A DNA stretch of 16,976 nt, taken from PALSA-555 sp036521915. GTDB lineage: Bacteria > Actinomycetota > Acidimicrobiia > IMCC26256 > PALSA-555. The stretch lies in the NCBI GenBank assembly GCA_036521915.1, contig DATDGU010000150.1, positions 1 to 16,976 of the forward strand. The letters run 5' to 3'. The notes beneath the pieces were generated by a model. It was not told the DNA's origin, did no database searches, and saw only the letters and a list, made by a program, of their open reading frames with translations. The position numbers and the translations under genes were made by a program. This document shows, piece by piece, positions 1 to 6,749 of the stretch (within the stretch, counting starts at the first letter, position 1; every line of letters begins with the position of its first letter).

Positions 1-26
1 CTTCCGGGCCACGGGTCGAGGTGACA
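1..26 (+). repeat. left terminal inverted repeat of the IS
   Basis: Bases 1-26 pair with 1098-1123 in inverted orientation: 19 of 26 identical, with an uninterrupted match of seven at the outer tip and of five (gaggt) at positions 18-22. The repeat starts exactly at the window edge, so its true outer boundary is unknown. Confidence 0.65.
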
Positions 27-47
27 GGTGGACGGTGTGGATGATGG

Positions 48-1079
48 TCATGCTGCTCGTTTGTGACGGTGGCTGTCGAGGACTTGGCGGGGTGTTCGTC
101 CGCGCATGAAGTCGGATCGGTTGGGTCGGCGGGTGTTGTAGGTGATCAGCCAGGACTCGAGCTCGGCGCGCAGCTGGGAGAGCCGCTCGAAGCGTCGACG
201 ATGAAACGCTGGACGCCAGCACTCTTGGAGCGCGGTGCCTTGGAAGCGTTCACAGACCGCGTTGTGGTTCGGGGAGCGAGGCGGGGTGCGGTGATGGCGC
301 AGGCCGAGCGCTGCGACGTGGCGGGTGAAGTCCTTGCCGGCGAACTCGGGCCCGTTGTCGCTGAGCACCCCGGTGACGGTGACGCCCAGACGCTTGAGCT
401 TGCGGATCACCCGATCCACGAAGCCGGCTGCGGCCTGGCCGGTGCTCGGCCCGATGAAGACCTCACAGATCGCCCAGCGGGTCGCGGTGTCCACCGCGGT
501 GAGCTGCCAGACCGCCCCGACACCTTTGAGCTTGCCGATAAAGAAGCTGTCCAGGGCCACCAGGTCCCCGGGGCGAGCGGCGAAGTGACAGAACCCGAAC
601 GGTCCCTCCCGCGCCGGTTCGGTCACCAGGCCCGTCGTCGCTGCGGTCAGCTGGGCGAGCGCGGCGACGCGTTGGCGTCGTCGCCCCAACCCGGAGCGGT
701 GCAAGAGCTTCTGGGCGCCGCTGGGGCTGATCACAAAGCCCCTCGCCTCGAGATGCTCGGCGTAGCGAGCGGCACCCAGCGTGGGGCGCACCACCGCCTC
801 CGCCAACAGCTCCTCGACCACCCAGGTCGGGGTCGCGTTCGGCATCGCCGGGGCTCGGCGGGCCTTGGGCATCAACGCGTCGAGCCCATAGCTCTCGGAC
901 AGACGCTTCCAGTGATGGATCGTCTTGCGGCTCACGCCAAAGACCCGGTGCGCTTCACTCACCGAGGTCTTGGCGGCATGCTCCAAGACCCGGACACGAC
1001 GATGGAAGATGATCTCCGAAGGGGTCACGGCAGTGGGCTCCTCTGGCTCTTTGGTAGGAACCACAGGGTCCACTGCCAC
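48..1079 (-). CDS. IS481-like DDE transposase (integrase-core)
   Basis: Catalyses cut-and-paste or copy-and-paste movement of the element. The 343-residue protein has an N-terminal helix-turn-helix at about 35-62 (SEAHRVFGVSRKTIHHWKR) and an rve/integrase core from about 168 to 335. The catalytic triad is visible as D177 (ALDSFF), D241 (LSDNGPEF) and E277 (NAVCERF). D241 and E277 are separated by exactly 35 residues, the DD(35)E hallmark. The typical C-terminal YNTRRPN...GRTPRQVL tail is present, so the gene looks intact. The first GTG (1079) sits almost on a purine run GAAGGGGG; a second in-frame GTG two codons later (1073) has better spacing from that run and may be the real start. Confidence 0.9.
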   Translation of the reverse strand: MAVDPVVPTKEPEEPTAVTPSEIIFHRRVRVLEHAAKTSVSEAHRVFGVSRKTIHHWKRLSESYGLDALMPKARRAPAMPNATPTWVVEELLAEAVVRPTLGAARYAEHLEARGFVISPSGAQKLLHRSGLGRRRQRVAALAQLTAATTGLVTEPAREGPFGFCHFAARPGDLVALDSFFIGKLKGVGAVWQLTAVDTATRWAICEVFIGPSTGQAAAGFVDRVIRKLKRLGVTVTGVLSDNGPEFAGKDFTRHVAALGLRHHRTPPRSPNHNAVCERFQGTALQECWRPAFHRRRFERLSQLRAELESWLITYNTRRPNRSDFMRGRTPRQVLDSHRHKRAA

Positions 1080-1097
1080 CCCCTTCGAAGGTGGATG

Positions 1098-1123
1098 TGC
1101 AACCTCAACCTGTAAACCGGAAG
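1098..1123 (-). repeat. right terminal inverted repeat of the IS
   Basis: Inverted partner of bases 1-26. It lies 19 bp upstream of the annotated transposase start and could also carry promoter sequence for it. No flanking duplication can be tested because the other flank is missing. Confidence 0.65.
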
Positions 1124-1142
1124 CCCTAGGCGCGGCCTCCTG

Positions 1143-1161
1143 GGCGCGGCGCCGGCGCGCC
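1143..1161 (-). terminator. GC hairpin directly after the stop of the reverse-strand membrane protein gene
   Basis: GGCGCG (1143-1148) and CGCGCC (1156-1161) form a perfect 6-bp stem with a 7-nt loop. The stem begins 1 nt past the TGA at 1163-1165 of the reverse-strand gene. There is no T-tract, so if it terminates transcription it is of the non-canonical type common in high-G+C actinobacteria. In such GC-rich DNA a chance stem is possible. Confidence 0.4.
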
Positions 1162-1162
1162 G

Positions 1163-1978
1163 TCAGGCGCTGGCGCAGATCGTGTTGACCTGGCTCGGCC
1201 GGCTCCCCGTCACCGCGCAGAACACGCTGGCCGTGCCCTGGGCCGTTCGCCCGTCCCGATAGCCGATCATGAACGTCGCGTCGAAGCCTTTGTGGTCGGA
1301 CCGCAGCTGGCCGTTCAGCTGGAACGTGTGCACCTGCAGGTCCGGGACGTCCGCGGCGGTGAGGACGATGGACAGACCCGAGAGCTGTCCCGTGACCCGC
1401 CCGAAGTTCTGGGTCTGCATGGCGACGGGAGCCGACGGGTTGCTCAGCTGGATCGTCCCCTGGATGGAGTGGACCTGCGTGGTCGCCTCTGAGCCGTACA
1501 GGTCCCCGGTCAGGTTCAGGTTGACGGCGAGCGTGCCGGCATTCGGATCGACCCGCAGCTCGAGCGTCGCCATCCCCGAGGTGTGCTCGGTCACGTTCGT
1601 GTACGTCCCGACGTAGACGCCGTCGTACTGCTGGGCGAGCGCGACGTTCGGGTTCGACGACTTCGGCACGGCGGTCGTGGGGACCGGGCTGGTCGTCACG
1701 GTCGTCGGGACCGCGGCCACCGGCCGCCGCGTGCGATGGGCCGCCGGCTTCGACGAGCCCCCGCCGGTGAGCGCGAACGCCGCGGCACCGCCACCAATCA
1801 CCAGCACGGCGACCGCGCCCAGACCGAGGAGCACGCGGCGTCGCCGCAGCCGGCGCAGGCGGTCGTTGCGGCGCGCGGCGCGGGTCCCCGGCACCACCGC
1901 CGACGGCACGGGATCGCCGGCCGGCCCGTCGAGCGGCGGGGGCGCGGTGGGGTCGGGACGATCGGGCTCGTCCACCAC
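1163..1978 (-). CDS. membrane-anchored extracytoplasmic protein of unknown function
   Basis: No family recognised. The 271 residues divide into four parts: an acidic and proline-rich cytoplasmic N-terminus (1-30); an arginine-rich stretch (34-48, with RRLRRRR) and one hydrophobic helix (about 49-70), giving an N-in/C-out anchor; a Pro/Thr/Ser linker (72-111); and a folded domain (115-271) rich in alternating hydrophobic residues that suggests beta-strands. C254 and C268 are the only cysteines and could form a disulfide outside the cell. It starts GTG-GTG at 1978/1975 with no Shine-Dalgarno; a TACGCT hexamer ends 6 nt upstream, suggesting a leaderless transcript. It is divergent from the dehalogenase gene. 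A lipoprotein is unlikely because there is no lipobox cysteine. A role as a small cell-envelope or carrier-like beta domain is only a guess. Confidence 0.75.
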   Translation of the reverse strand: MVDEPDRPDPTAPPPLDGPAGDPVPSAVVPGTRAARRNDRLRRLRRRRVLLGLGAVAVLVIGGGAAAFALTGGGSSKPAAHRTRRPVAAVPTTVTTSPVPTTAVPKSSNPNVALAQQYDGVYVGTYTNVTEHTSGMATLELRVDPNAGTLAVNLNLTGDLYGSEATTQVHSIQGTIQLSNPSAPVAMQTQNFGRVTGQLSGLSIVLTAADVPDLQVHTFQLNGQLRSDHKGFDATFMIGYRDGRTAQGTASVFCAVTGSRPSQVNTICASA

Positions 1979-1984
1979 GTGCGG

Positions 1985-1994
1985 AGCGTAACGT
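1985..1994. promoter_or_regulatory. overlapping divergent -10 elements (AGCGTAACGT)
   Basis: On the reverse strand TACGCT (1990 to 1985) lies 6 nt before the GTG at 1978. On the forward strand TAACGT (1989-1994) lies upstream of the dehalogenase, giving a leader of about 50 nt that contains AGGAGG. The two hexamers share the central TA. No convincing -35 is visible on either side. Confidence 0.5.
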
Positions 1995-2052
1995 CGGCGG
2001 TCCCGCCGACCAGGCCAGGCCCCGGCGACGTTCGCCCGCAGGAGGCGCCGTG

Positions 2053-2958
2053 ATGGACGTGCTGAAGACTCCCGACGACCGCTTCGTGGGGCTGCCCAGC
2101 TTCCCGTACGCGCCCCACTACGCCTCGGTCCCGAACGGTGACGGTGGGCAGCTGCGGGTGCACTATCTGGACGAGGGGCGCCCCGACGCGCCGGCGGTGC
2201 TGCTGCTGCACGGCGAGCCCTCCTGGGCCTTCCTCTACCGGAAGATGATCCCGGTGCTCGTCGACGCGGGGCTACGCACGGTCGCGCCCGATCTCGTGGG
2301 GTGCGGTCGATCCGACAAGCCCGTGGCGCGTGACGACTACACCTATCAGCGCCACGTCGACTGGATGGCCGCGCTCCTCGCGGCGCTCGACCTGCGCGAG
2401 GCGACGCTCGTCGGGCAGGACTGGGGTGGGCTCATCGGGCTCCGCCTCGTCGCGGAGCACCCAGATCGCTTCGCACGGGTCGTCGCCGCCAACACCTTCT
2501 TGCCGACGGGCGACCGCGACCCGGGCGACGCCTTTCGGGCGTGGCAGCGCTTCTCCCAGGAGACGCCGACGTTCGACGTCGGCCGGATCGTCGACGGTGG
2601 CTGCACGACCGAGCTCGCGCCCGACGTCATCGCCGCGTACGACGCGCCGTTCCCCGACGATTCGTTCAAGGCCGGGGTGCGCCAGTTCCCGCTGCTCGTC
2701 CCGAGCCGCCCGGACGACCCGGCGTCTGACGCCAACCGAGCCGCGTGGGAGCAGCTGCGGTCCTGGACCAAGCCCTTCCTCACGGCGTTCAGCGACGGCG
2801 ACCCGATCACGAAGGGTGCCGACCGCGTGCTGCGCAGCGACATCCCGGGATGCCAAGGGCAGCCGCACACGACGATCACCGGCGCCGGTCACTTCCTGCA
2901 GGAGGACGCGGGCGAGGAGCTGGCGCGCGTGGTCGCGGCGTTCGTCGCCGCGACCTGA
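2053..2958 (+). CDS. haloalkane dehalogenase-like alpha/beta hydrolase (subfamily HLD-I)
   Basis: Predicted to hydrolyse a carbon-halogen bond to an alcohol plus halide via an aspartyl ester, in the cytoplasm. Motifs (numbered from ATG 2053): oxyanion-side HGEPSW at 53-58; nucleophile elbow GQDWGG with D123 and adjacent halide-binding W124; a cap-domain tryptophan W164, in the region of the second halide-binding Trp of DhlA; acid D250 in SDGDP; and base H280 in GAGHFLQ. The acid after strand 7 and the paired Trp residues favour HLD-I (DhlA/DhmA type) over epoxide hydrolase or simple esterase. AGGAGG at 2040-2045 is 7 nt from ATG 2053 and only 4 nt from an in-frame GTG at 2050, so ATG is preferred. 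A 37-bp gap separates it from the transporter gene. The substrate cannot be inferred; many family members have unknown natural substrates. Confidence 0.85.
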   Translation: MDVLKTPDDRFVGLPSFPYAPHYASVPNGDGGQLRVHYLDEGRPDAPAVLLLHGEPSWAFLYRKMIPVLVDAGLRTVAPDLVGCGRSDKPVARDDYTYQRHVDWMAALLAALDLREATLVGQDWGGLIGLRLVAEHPDRFARVVAANTFLPTGDRDPGDAFRAWQRFSQETPTFDVGRIVDGGCTTELAPDVIAAYDAPFPDDSFKAGVRQFPLLVPSRPDDPASDANRAAWEQLRSWTKPFLTAFSDGDPITKGADRVLRSDIPGCQGQPHTTITGAGHFLQEDAGEELARVVAAFVAAT

Positions 2959-2981
2959 GCTCACGCGCGGACGGTTCTCCC

Positions 2982-2987
2982 TACACT
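2982..2987 (+). promoter_or_regulatory. -10 element TACACT for a leaderless transporter mRNA
   Basis: TACACT ends 8 nt before GTG 2996, the distance at which transcription would start at or next to the start codon. The GGAG at 2991-2994 is only 1 nt from that GTG, too close to act as a Shine-Dalgarno for it. Confidence 0.45.
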
Positions 2988-2995
2988 CGCGGAGC

Positions 2996-5900
2996 GTGAC
3001 CGCCGTGCGGCGCTCCGGTCCCGCCGCGACGGCGCTCGCCGTTCTGCTCTTCGCGGTCGCGGCCTGGCGCGTCCCGGCGGGCGTGCTCGTGCAGGGTGCG
3101 ATCGTCGGCTCGCTCACGTCGCTCGTCGCGCTCGGGATTGCCCTCGTGTGGCGAGCCAACCGCGTCATCAACTTCGCGGCGGGGGACCTCGGGTCCGTCC
3201 CGGCGACACTCGCCGTCCTGCTGATGGTCAGCACCTTGGCGCTGAGCTGGTGGGTGGCGCTCGTGGTCGGCCTGGCCACGGCGCTGCTCGTCGGCGCGGC
3301 CGTCGAGCTGCTCCTCGTGCGTCGGTTCTCGAACTCGCCCCGGTTGATCCTCAGCGTCGCGACGATCGGGATCGCCCAGGTGCTCGCCGCCGGCGCGCTG
3401 CTCCTCCCCCGTTACTTCAACCTCACGGGTGCCGCGGTGCCCGCGCCATTTGACCTGCACGTCACCATCAGCCCGATCGTGTTCGGCGGCACCGACATCG
3501 TCGCGGTGGTGATCGTCCCGATCGTCCTCGTGGCGCTCGCCCTGTTCCTTCGGCGCAGCGACATCGGCATCGCCATCCGGGCCGGCGCCGAGCGTGCCGA
3601 CCGGGCCGCGTCGCTCGGCATCCCGGTCCGGCGGCTCCACACCGTCGTTTGGGTCATTGCCACCGTGCTGGCCTTCCTCGCGGTGTTCCTCCGGGCCGGG
3701 ATCGTCGGCCTGCCGATCGGTCAGGTCCTCGGACCGGCCATCCTGCTGCGCGCCCTCGCCGCCGCGGTCATCGGTCGCATGGAGCGACTCCCCACCGTGG
3801 TCGGCGCGGCGATCGTGCTCGGCATCGTCGAGCAGGCGGTGGTGTGGCACTGGCACCAGACCGCATACGTCGATCCGGTGCTGTTCGTCGTCGTGGTGGT
3901 GGGGCTGCTCGTCACCGGCGGGACGGCGACGGGTCGCGTCGGCGAAGGCGACGTGTCCAGCTGGCAGGCGGCGCGGGAGGTCCGGCCGATCCCGTCGGCG
4001 CTGCGCCGCGTCCCCGAGGTGCGCGCCATCCACGCGATCGTGTTCGCCGCAGTCGCCACGGTGCTCCTCGTGGTCCCCGTCGCGCTGCCAGCGAGCAAGC
4101 TGAACCTCGCGGCGGCGATCCTCATCTTCGGGATCATCGGCTGCTCGCTCGTGGTGCTCACCGGCTGGGCCGGGCAGGTGAGCCTGGGCCAGATGGCGTT
4201 CGTCGGGGTCGGCGCCGCGGTGTCGGGGGCCGTCACCGCGCGCCTGGGCTGGGACCTCTCGTTCGGCTTGGTCCTGGCGGGCGCGGTGGGCGCGCTGCTC
4301 GCGCTGCTCATCGGCCTGCCCGCGCTGCGCCGCCAGGGCCTCACCCTGGCGGTGACGTCCCTCGCGTTCGCGCTCATGACGTCGGACTGGCTGTTGAACT
4401 CGAGCTACTTCGGGCCGGGTCATCCGCTCAGCTGGCTGCCGCCCTTGCGGATCGCGCGCCCGCCGCTCTTCGGCGTGATCGCCGTCGACACCGACACGCG
4501 CTTCTACTACCTCTGCCTCGCGGGGCTCGCGCTCGCGATGGTGATGGCCTACGGCGTGCGGCGCAGCCGCACCGGTCGGGCGATCGTGGCCGTGCGTGAG
4601 AACGAACGCGCCGCCGAGGCCTACGGGGTGGGCAGCCGACGACTCCTGCTCTTCGCGCTCGGGTTCTCAGGCTTCCTCGCCGCGTTCGCCGGCGCGCTCT
4701 TCGTGTATCAGCAGTCGGGCCTCGACCTTGGCCCCTACCAGCCCCAAGCGAGCCTGCAGGTGTTCGCGATGGCCGTCATCGGTGGGCTCGGGTCCATCCC
4801 GGGCGCGCTCATCGGCGCGACGTACCTGTACGGGACGCAGTACTTCCTCGCGCCGGAGTGGCAGATCCTCGCGACCGGCGCGGGACTGCTCGCGGTGCTG
4901 CTCGTGCTCCCCGGCGGGCTGGGGGGCGCGCTCGCCGACGTCCGAGACCTCGTGCTGCGCCGCGTCGCGGCTCGCCGCGGCCTGCGCGTCGGGTCCTTGG
5001 CCGACGAGGCGGCGCCCGCCCCCGAGCCCGTCGGCGACACACCGGCCGAGGGCGCGCGGCTCGTGGTGCGCAACCTCGAGGTGCGCTACGACGGGGTGCC
5101 CGTCGTTGTCGGCGCCGCGCTGCACGTGAACCCCGGTGAGATCGTGGCCCTCCTCGGGACCAACGGCGCGGGCAAGTCGACCCTCGTCGGCGCAGTGGCG
5201 GGCGTGGTGCGCTCCCGGAGCGGGAGCGTGTGCCTGGATGGCGAGGAGCTCATCGGTCGGCGCGCCGACCAGATCGCGGCCCGGGGGCTCGCGTCGGTCC
5301 CGGGCGGTGCCGCGACGTTCCCCTCGTTGACGGTGACCGAGCATCTGCGCCTGGCGGCGTGGACGCAGCGGCGTCGACCGGCCGATGCTCGGGCGGCGAC
5401 GGCGCGCGCCCTCGAGCAGTTCCCGATGATCGCCGAACGGCTCGACGACACCGCCGGCACGCTGAGCGGCGGCCAGCAGCAGATGCTGGCCCTGGCGATG
5501 GCGCTCGTGGCGGCGCCCCGCCTCCTCCTCATCGACGAGCTGTCCCTCGGGCTGGCGCCGGGAGTCGTGGCCAGCCTCCTCGACGTCGTGCGCGCGCTGG
5601 CCGCCGCCGGGACGGCCGTGCTGCTCGTCGAGCAGTCGGCGGATCTGGCGCTCGAGGTCGCCGACCGGGCGGCGTTCATGGAGAAGGGGCGGATCCGCTT
5701 CGACGGCCCGGCATCCGAGCTGCTCGACCGACCCGACCTGCTCCGGTCGGTCTTCCTCGAGGGGGTCGCGGGCTCGTCCGCCGTGCGCACGACCGGCGCC
5801 GGGGATGCCGCACGCCGCGCCGAGCGGAATGGGGACCGGCTCATCGTCGACGGCGTCTCGAAGCGCTTCGGCGGCAACCTCGCGCTCCGCGACGTCTCGT

Positions 5901-6634
5901 TCACCGTGGGCCGCGGCGAGATCGTCGGGCTGCTCGGACCAAACGGGGCGGGCAAGACCACTCTGTTCGACGTCGTGAGCGGCTTCGAGGCCCCGGACCA
6001 TGGCGCCGTCTCGCTCGTCGACGACGCCGGGCGGGGTGTACCGCTCGCCCGACGCGGTGCGGCTGCCCGCGCCCACGCAGGGTTGGGCCGCTCGTTCCAA
6101 GACGCGCGCCTGTTCCCGGCGCTCACCGTCGCCGAGACCATCGCGGTCGCCCTCGAGGACTGGGTCGACGTCCGGGATCCGATCGCGGCGGCGTTGCGGC
6201 TGCCCGCGGCCGCCGAGTCGGAGCGTGCCGTGGACGACCGAGTCTCCGAGCTGATCGAGGTGTTCGGCCTCGGCGACTACGCGGACAAGTTCGTGCGCGA
6301 GCTGTCGACGGGCAGCCGCCGGATCGTGGACCTGGCGGCCGTCGTCGCCCAGCGCCCCGACGTGCTGCTGCTCGACGAGCCATCGAGCGGAATCACGCAC
6401 GCGGAAGGCGAGGCGCTCGTGCCCCTGCTGCAACGGATTCGTGACGACCTCGGCGCGAGCCTCGTCGTCATCGAACACGACCTCGGGTTCCTCCGCCGGC
6501 TCGCGCCACGATGGATCGCCCTCGATCTCGGCGCCGTCATCGCCTCCGGCGCACCCGACGACGTGGCGCACGATCCCGCCGTCGTGGACGCGTACCTGGG
6601 CCGGGCCAACCGGCGCGGCGTGACCACGACCTGA
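2996..6634 (+). CDS. four-domain fused branched-chain-type ABC transporter (LivH-LivM-LivF-LivG)
   Basis: One uninterrupted 1212-residue polypeptide holds all four core domains of a branched-chain amino acid/amide/urea-type (HAAT) importer. Residues ~1-310 are a LivH-like permease (NRVINFAAGDL near the start). About 340-655 is a LivM-like permease (LTGWAGQVSLGQMAF; EAA-type loop VRENERAAEAYGV). About 688-930 is LivF: Walker A GTNGAGKST 721-729, signature LSGGQ 823-827, Walker B D847/E848, VEQ switch. About 945-1212 is LivG: Walker A 981-989, Q-loop Q1035, signature LSTGS 1103-1107, Walker B D1127/E1128, H-loop H1161. These parts are usually four genes. In LivF the usual VPEG Q-loop reads VPGG (G770), and the Pro after Walker B Asp-Glu is Leu849. 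A second GTG at 3005 is possible. The open frame runs back to 2330, but that part overlaps the dehalogenase and is not used. The cognate binding protein is probably the next gene. Confidence 0.9.
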   Translation: MTAVRRSGPAATALAVLLFAVAAWRVPAGVLVQGAIVGSLTSLVALGIALVWRANRVINFAAGDLGSVPATLAVLLMVSTLALSWWVALVVGLATALLVGAAVELLLVRRFSNSPRLILSVATIGIAQVLAAGALLLPRYFNLTGAAVPAPFDLHVTISPIVFGGTDIVAVVIVPIVLVALALFLRRSDIGIAIRAGAERADRAASLGIPVRRLHTVVWVIATVLAFLAVFLRAGIVGLPIGQVLGPAILLRALAAAVIGRMERLPTVVGAAIVLGIVEQAVVWHWHQTAYVDPVLFVVVVVGLLVTGGTATGRVGEGDVSSWQAAREVRPIPSALRRVPEVRAIHAIVFAAVATVLLVVPVALPASKLNLAAAILIFGIIGCSLVVLTGWAGQVSLGQMAFVGVGAAVSGAVTARLGWDLSFGLVLAGAVGALLALLIGLPALRRQGLTLAVTSLAFALMTSDWLLNSSYFGPGHPLSWLPPLRIARPPLFGVIAVDTDTRFYYLCLAGLALAMVMAYGVRRSRTGRAIVAVRENERAAEAYGVGSRRLLLFALGFSGFLAAFAGALFVYQQSGLDLGPYQPQASLQVFAMAVIGGLGSIPGALIGATYLYGTQYFLAPEWQILATGAGLLAVLLVLPGGLGGALADVRDLVLRRVAARRGLRVGSLADEAAPAPEPVGDTPAEGARLVVRNLEVRYDGVPVVVGAALHVNPGEIVALLGTNGAGKSTLVGAVAGVVRSRSGSVCLDGEELIGRRADQIAARGLASVPGGAATFPSLTVTEHLRLAAWTQRRRPADARAATARALEQFPMIAERLDDTAGTLSGGQQQMLALAMALVAAPRLLLIDELSLGLAPGVVASLLDVVRALAAAGTAVLLVEQSADLALEVADRAAFMEKGRIRFDGPASELLDRPDLLRSVFLEGVAGSSAVRTTGAGDAARRAERNGDRLIVDGVSKRFGGNLALRDVSFTVGRGEIVGLLGPNGAGKTTLFDVVSGFEAPDHGAVSLVDDAGRGVPLARRGAAARAHAGLGRSFQDARLFPALTVAETIAVALEDWVDVRDPIAAALRLPAAAESERAVDDRVSELIEVFGLGDYADKFVRELSTGSRRIVDLAAVVAQRPDVLLLDEPSSGITHAEGEALVPLLQRIRDDLGASLVVIEHDLGFLRRLAPRWIALDLGAVIASGAPDDVAHDPAVVDAYLGRANRRGVTTT

Positions 6635-6659
6635 GCGCCGACGGATTCATCCGGTGCGC
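6635..6659 (+). terminator. imperfect hairpin directly after the transporter stop codon
   Basis: GCGC (6635-6638) pairs with GCGC (6656-6659) and CGGA (6642-6645) with TCCG (6650-6653) around a TTCA loop, with a small internal bulge. It begins right after TGA 6632-6634. There is no T-tract, and it overlaps the next promoter's -35, so it may attenuate rather than fully stop transcription. Confidence 0.3.
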
Positions 6660-6687
6660 GGACACGCGCGCCGCGTCTTCGTATGAT
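6659..6687 (+). promoter_or_regulatory. promoter CGGACA-N17-TATGAT for the substrate-binding protein gene
   Basis: CGGACA (6659-6664, 4 of 6 to TTGACA) and TATGAT (6682-6687, 5 of 6 to TATAAT) are separated by exactly 17 nt. Transcription would begin near 6694, leaving a leader of about 55 nt before GTG 6750. This would allow the binding protein to be made in excess of the transporter. Confidence 0.55.
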
Positions 6688-6749
6688 CACGCGACGGGTT
6701 TCGCGTCCCGCCGCTCGTCCGGGCGCCTCGATCGTGTGCCCGCATCGCC

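Larger units (their letters stand above)
1..1123 (-). mobile_element. IS481/IS3-like insertion sequence, one transposase gene with imperfect terminal inverted repeats
   Basis: A single DD(35)E transposase gene fills this element. The left margin (1-26) and the reverse complement of 1098-1123 match at 19 of 26 positions in an ungapped alignment, including the first seven bases cttccgg, which is what terminal inverted repeats look like. The outer left end could extend past base 1, so total length and target-site duplication cannot be read. There is no passenger gene. The right end lies about 40 bp past the stop of the next reverse-strand gene, so the insertion appears not to have broken a gene on this side. 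Assignment to IS481 rather than another rve-type family rests on the short single-ORF layout and is tentative. Confidence 0.75.

Noticed and set aside
1..1978. Composite transposon carrying the neighbouring genes
   Set aside because: Only one IS copy is visible, and the adjacent genes have the same composition and style as the rest of the window.
2330..2995. N-terminal extension of the fused transporter frame by about 220 codons
   Set aside because: It lies inside the dehalogenase gene in another frame, is Arg/Ser-rich with no domain, and the permease begins naturally after GTG 2996.
2981..4423. 480-codon reverse-strand frame
   Set aside because: Antisense to the permease domains; low-complexity charged sequence with no family match or start signal.
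4667..6571. 634-codon reverse-strand frame
   Set aside because: Antisense to the ATPase domains; composition is Arg/Gly/Glu/His-rich without recognisable motifs, typical of antisense frames in high-G+C DNA.
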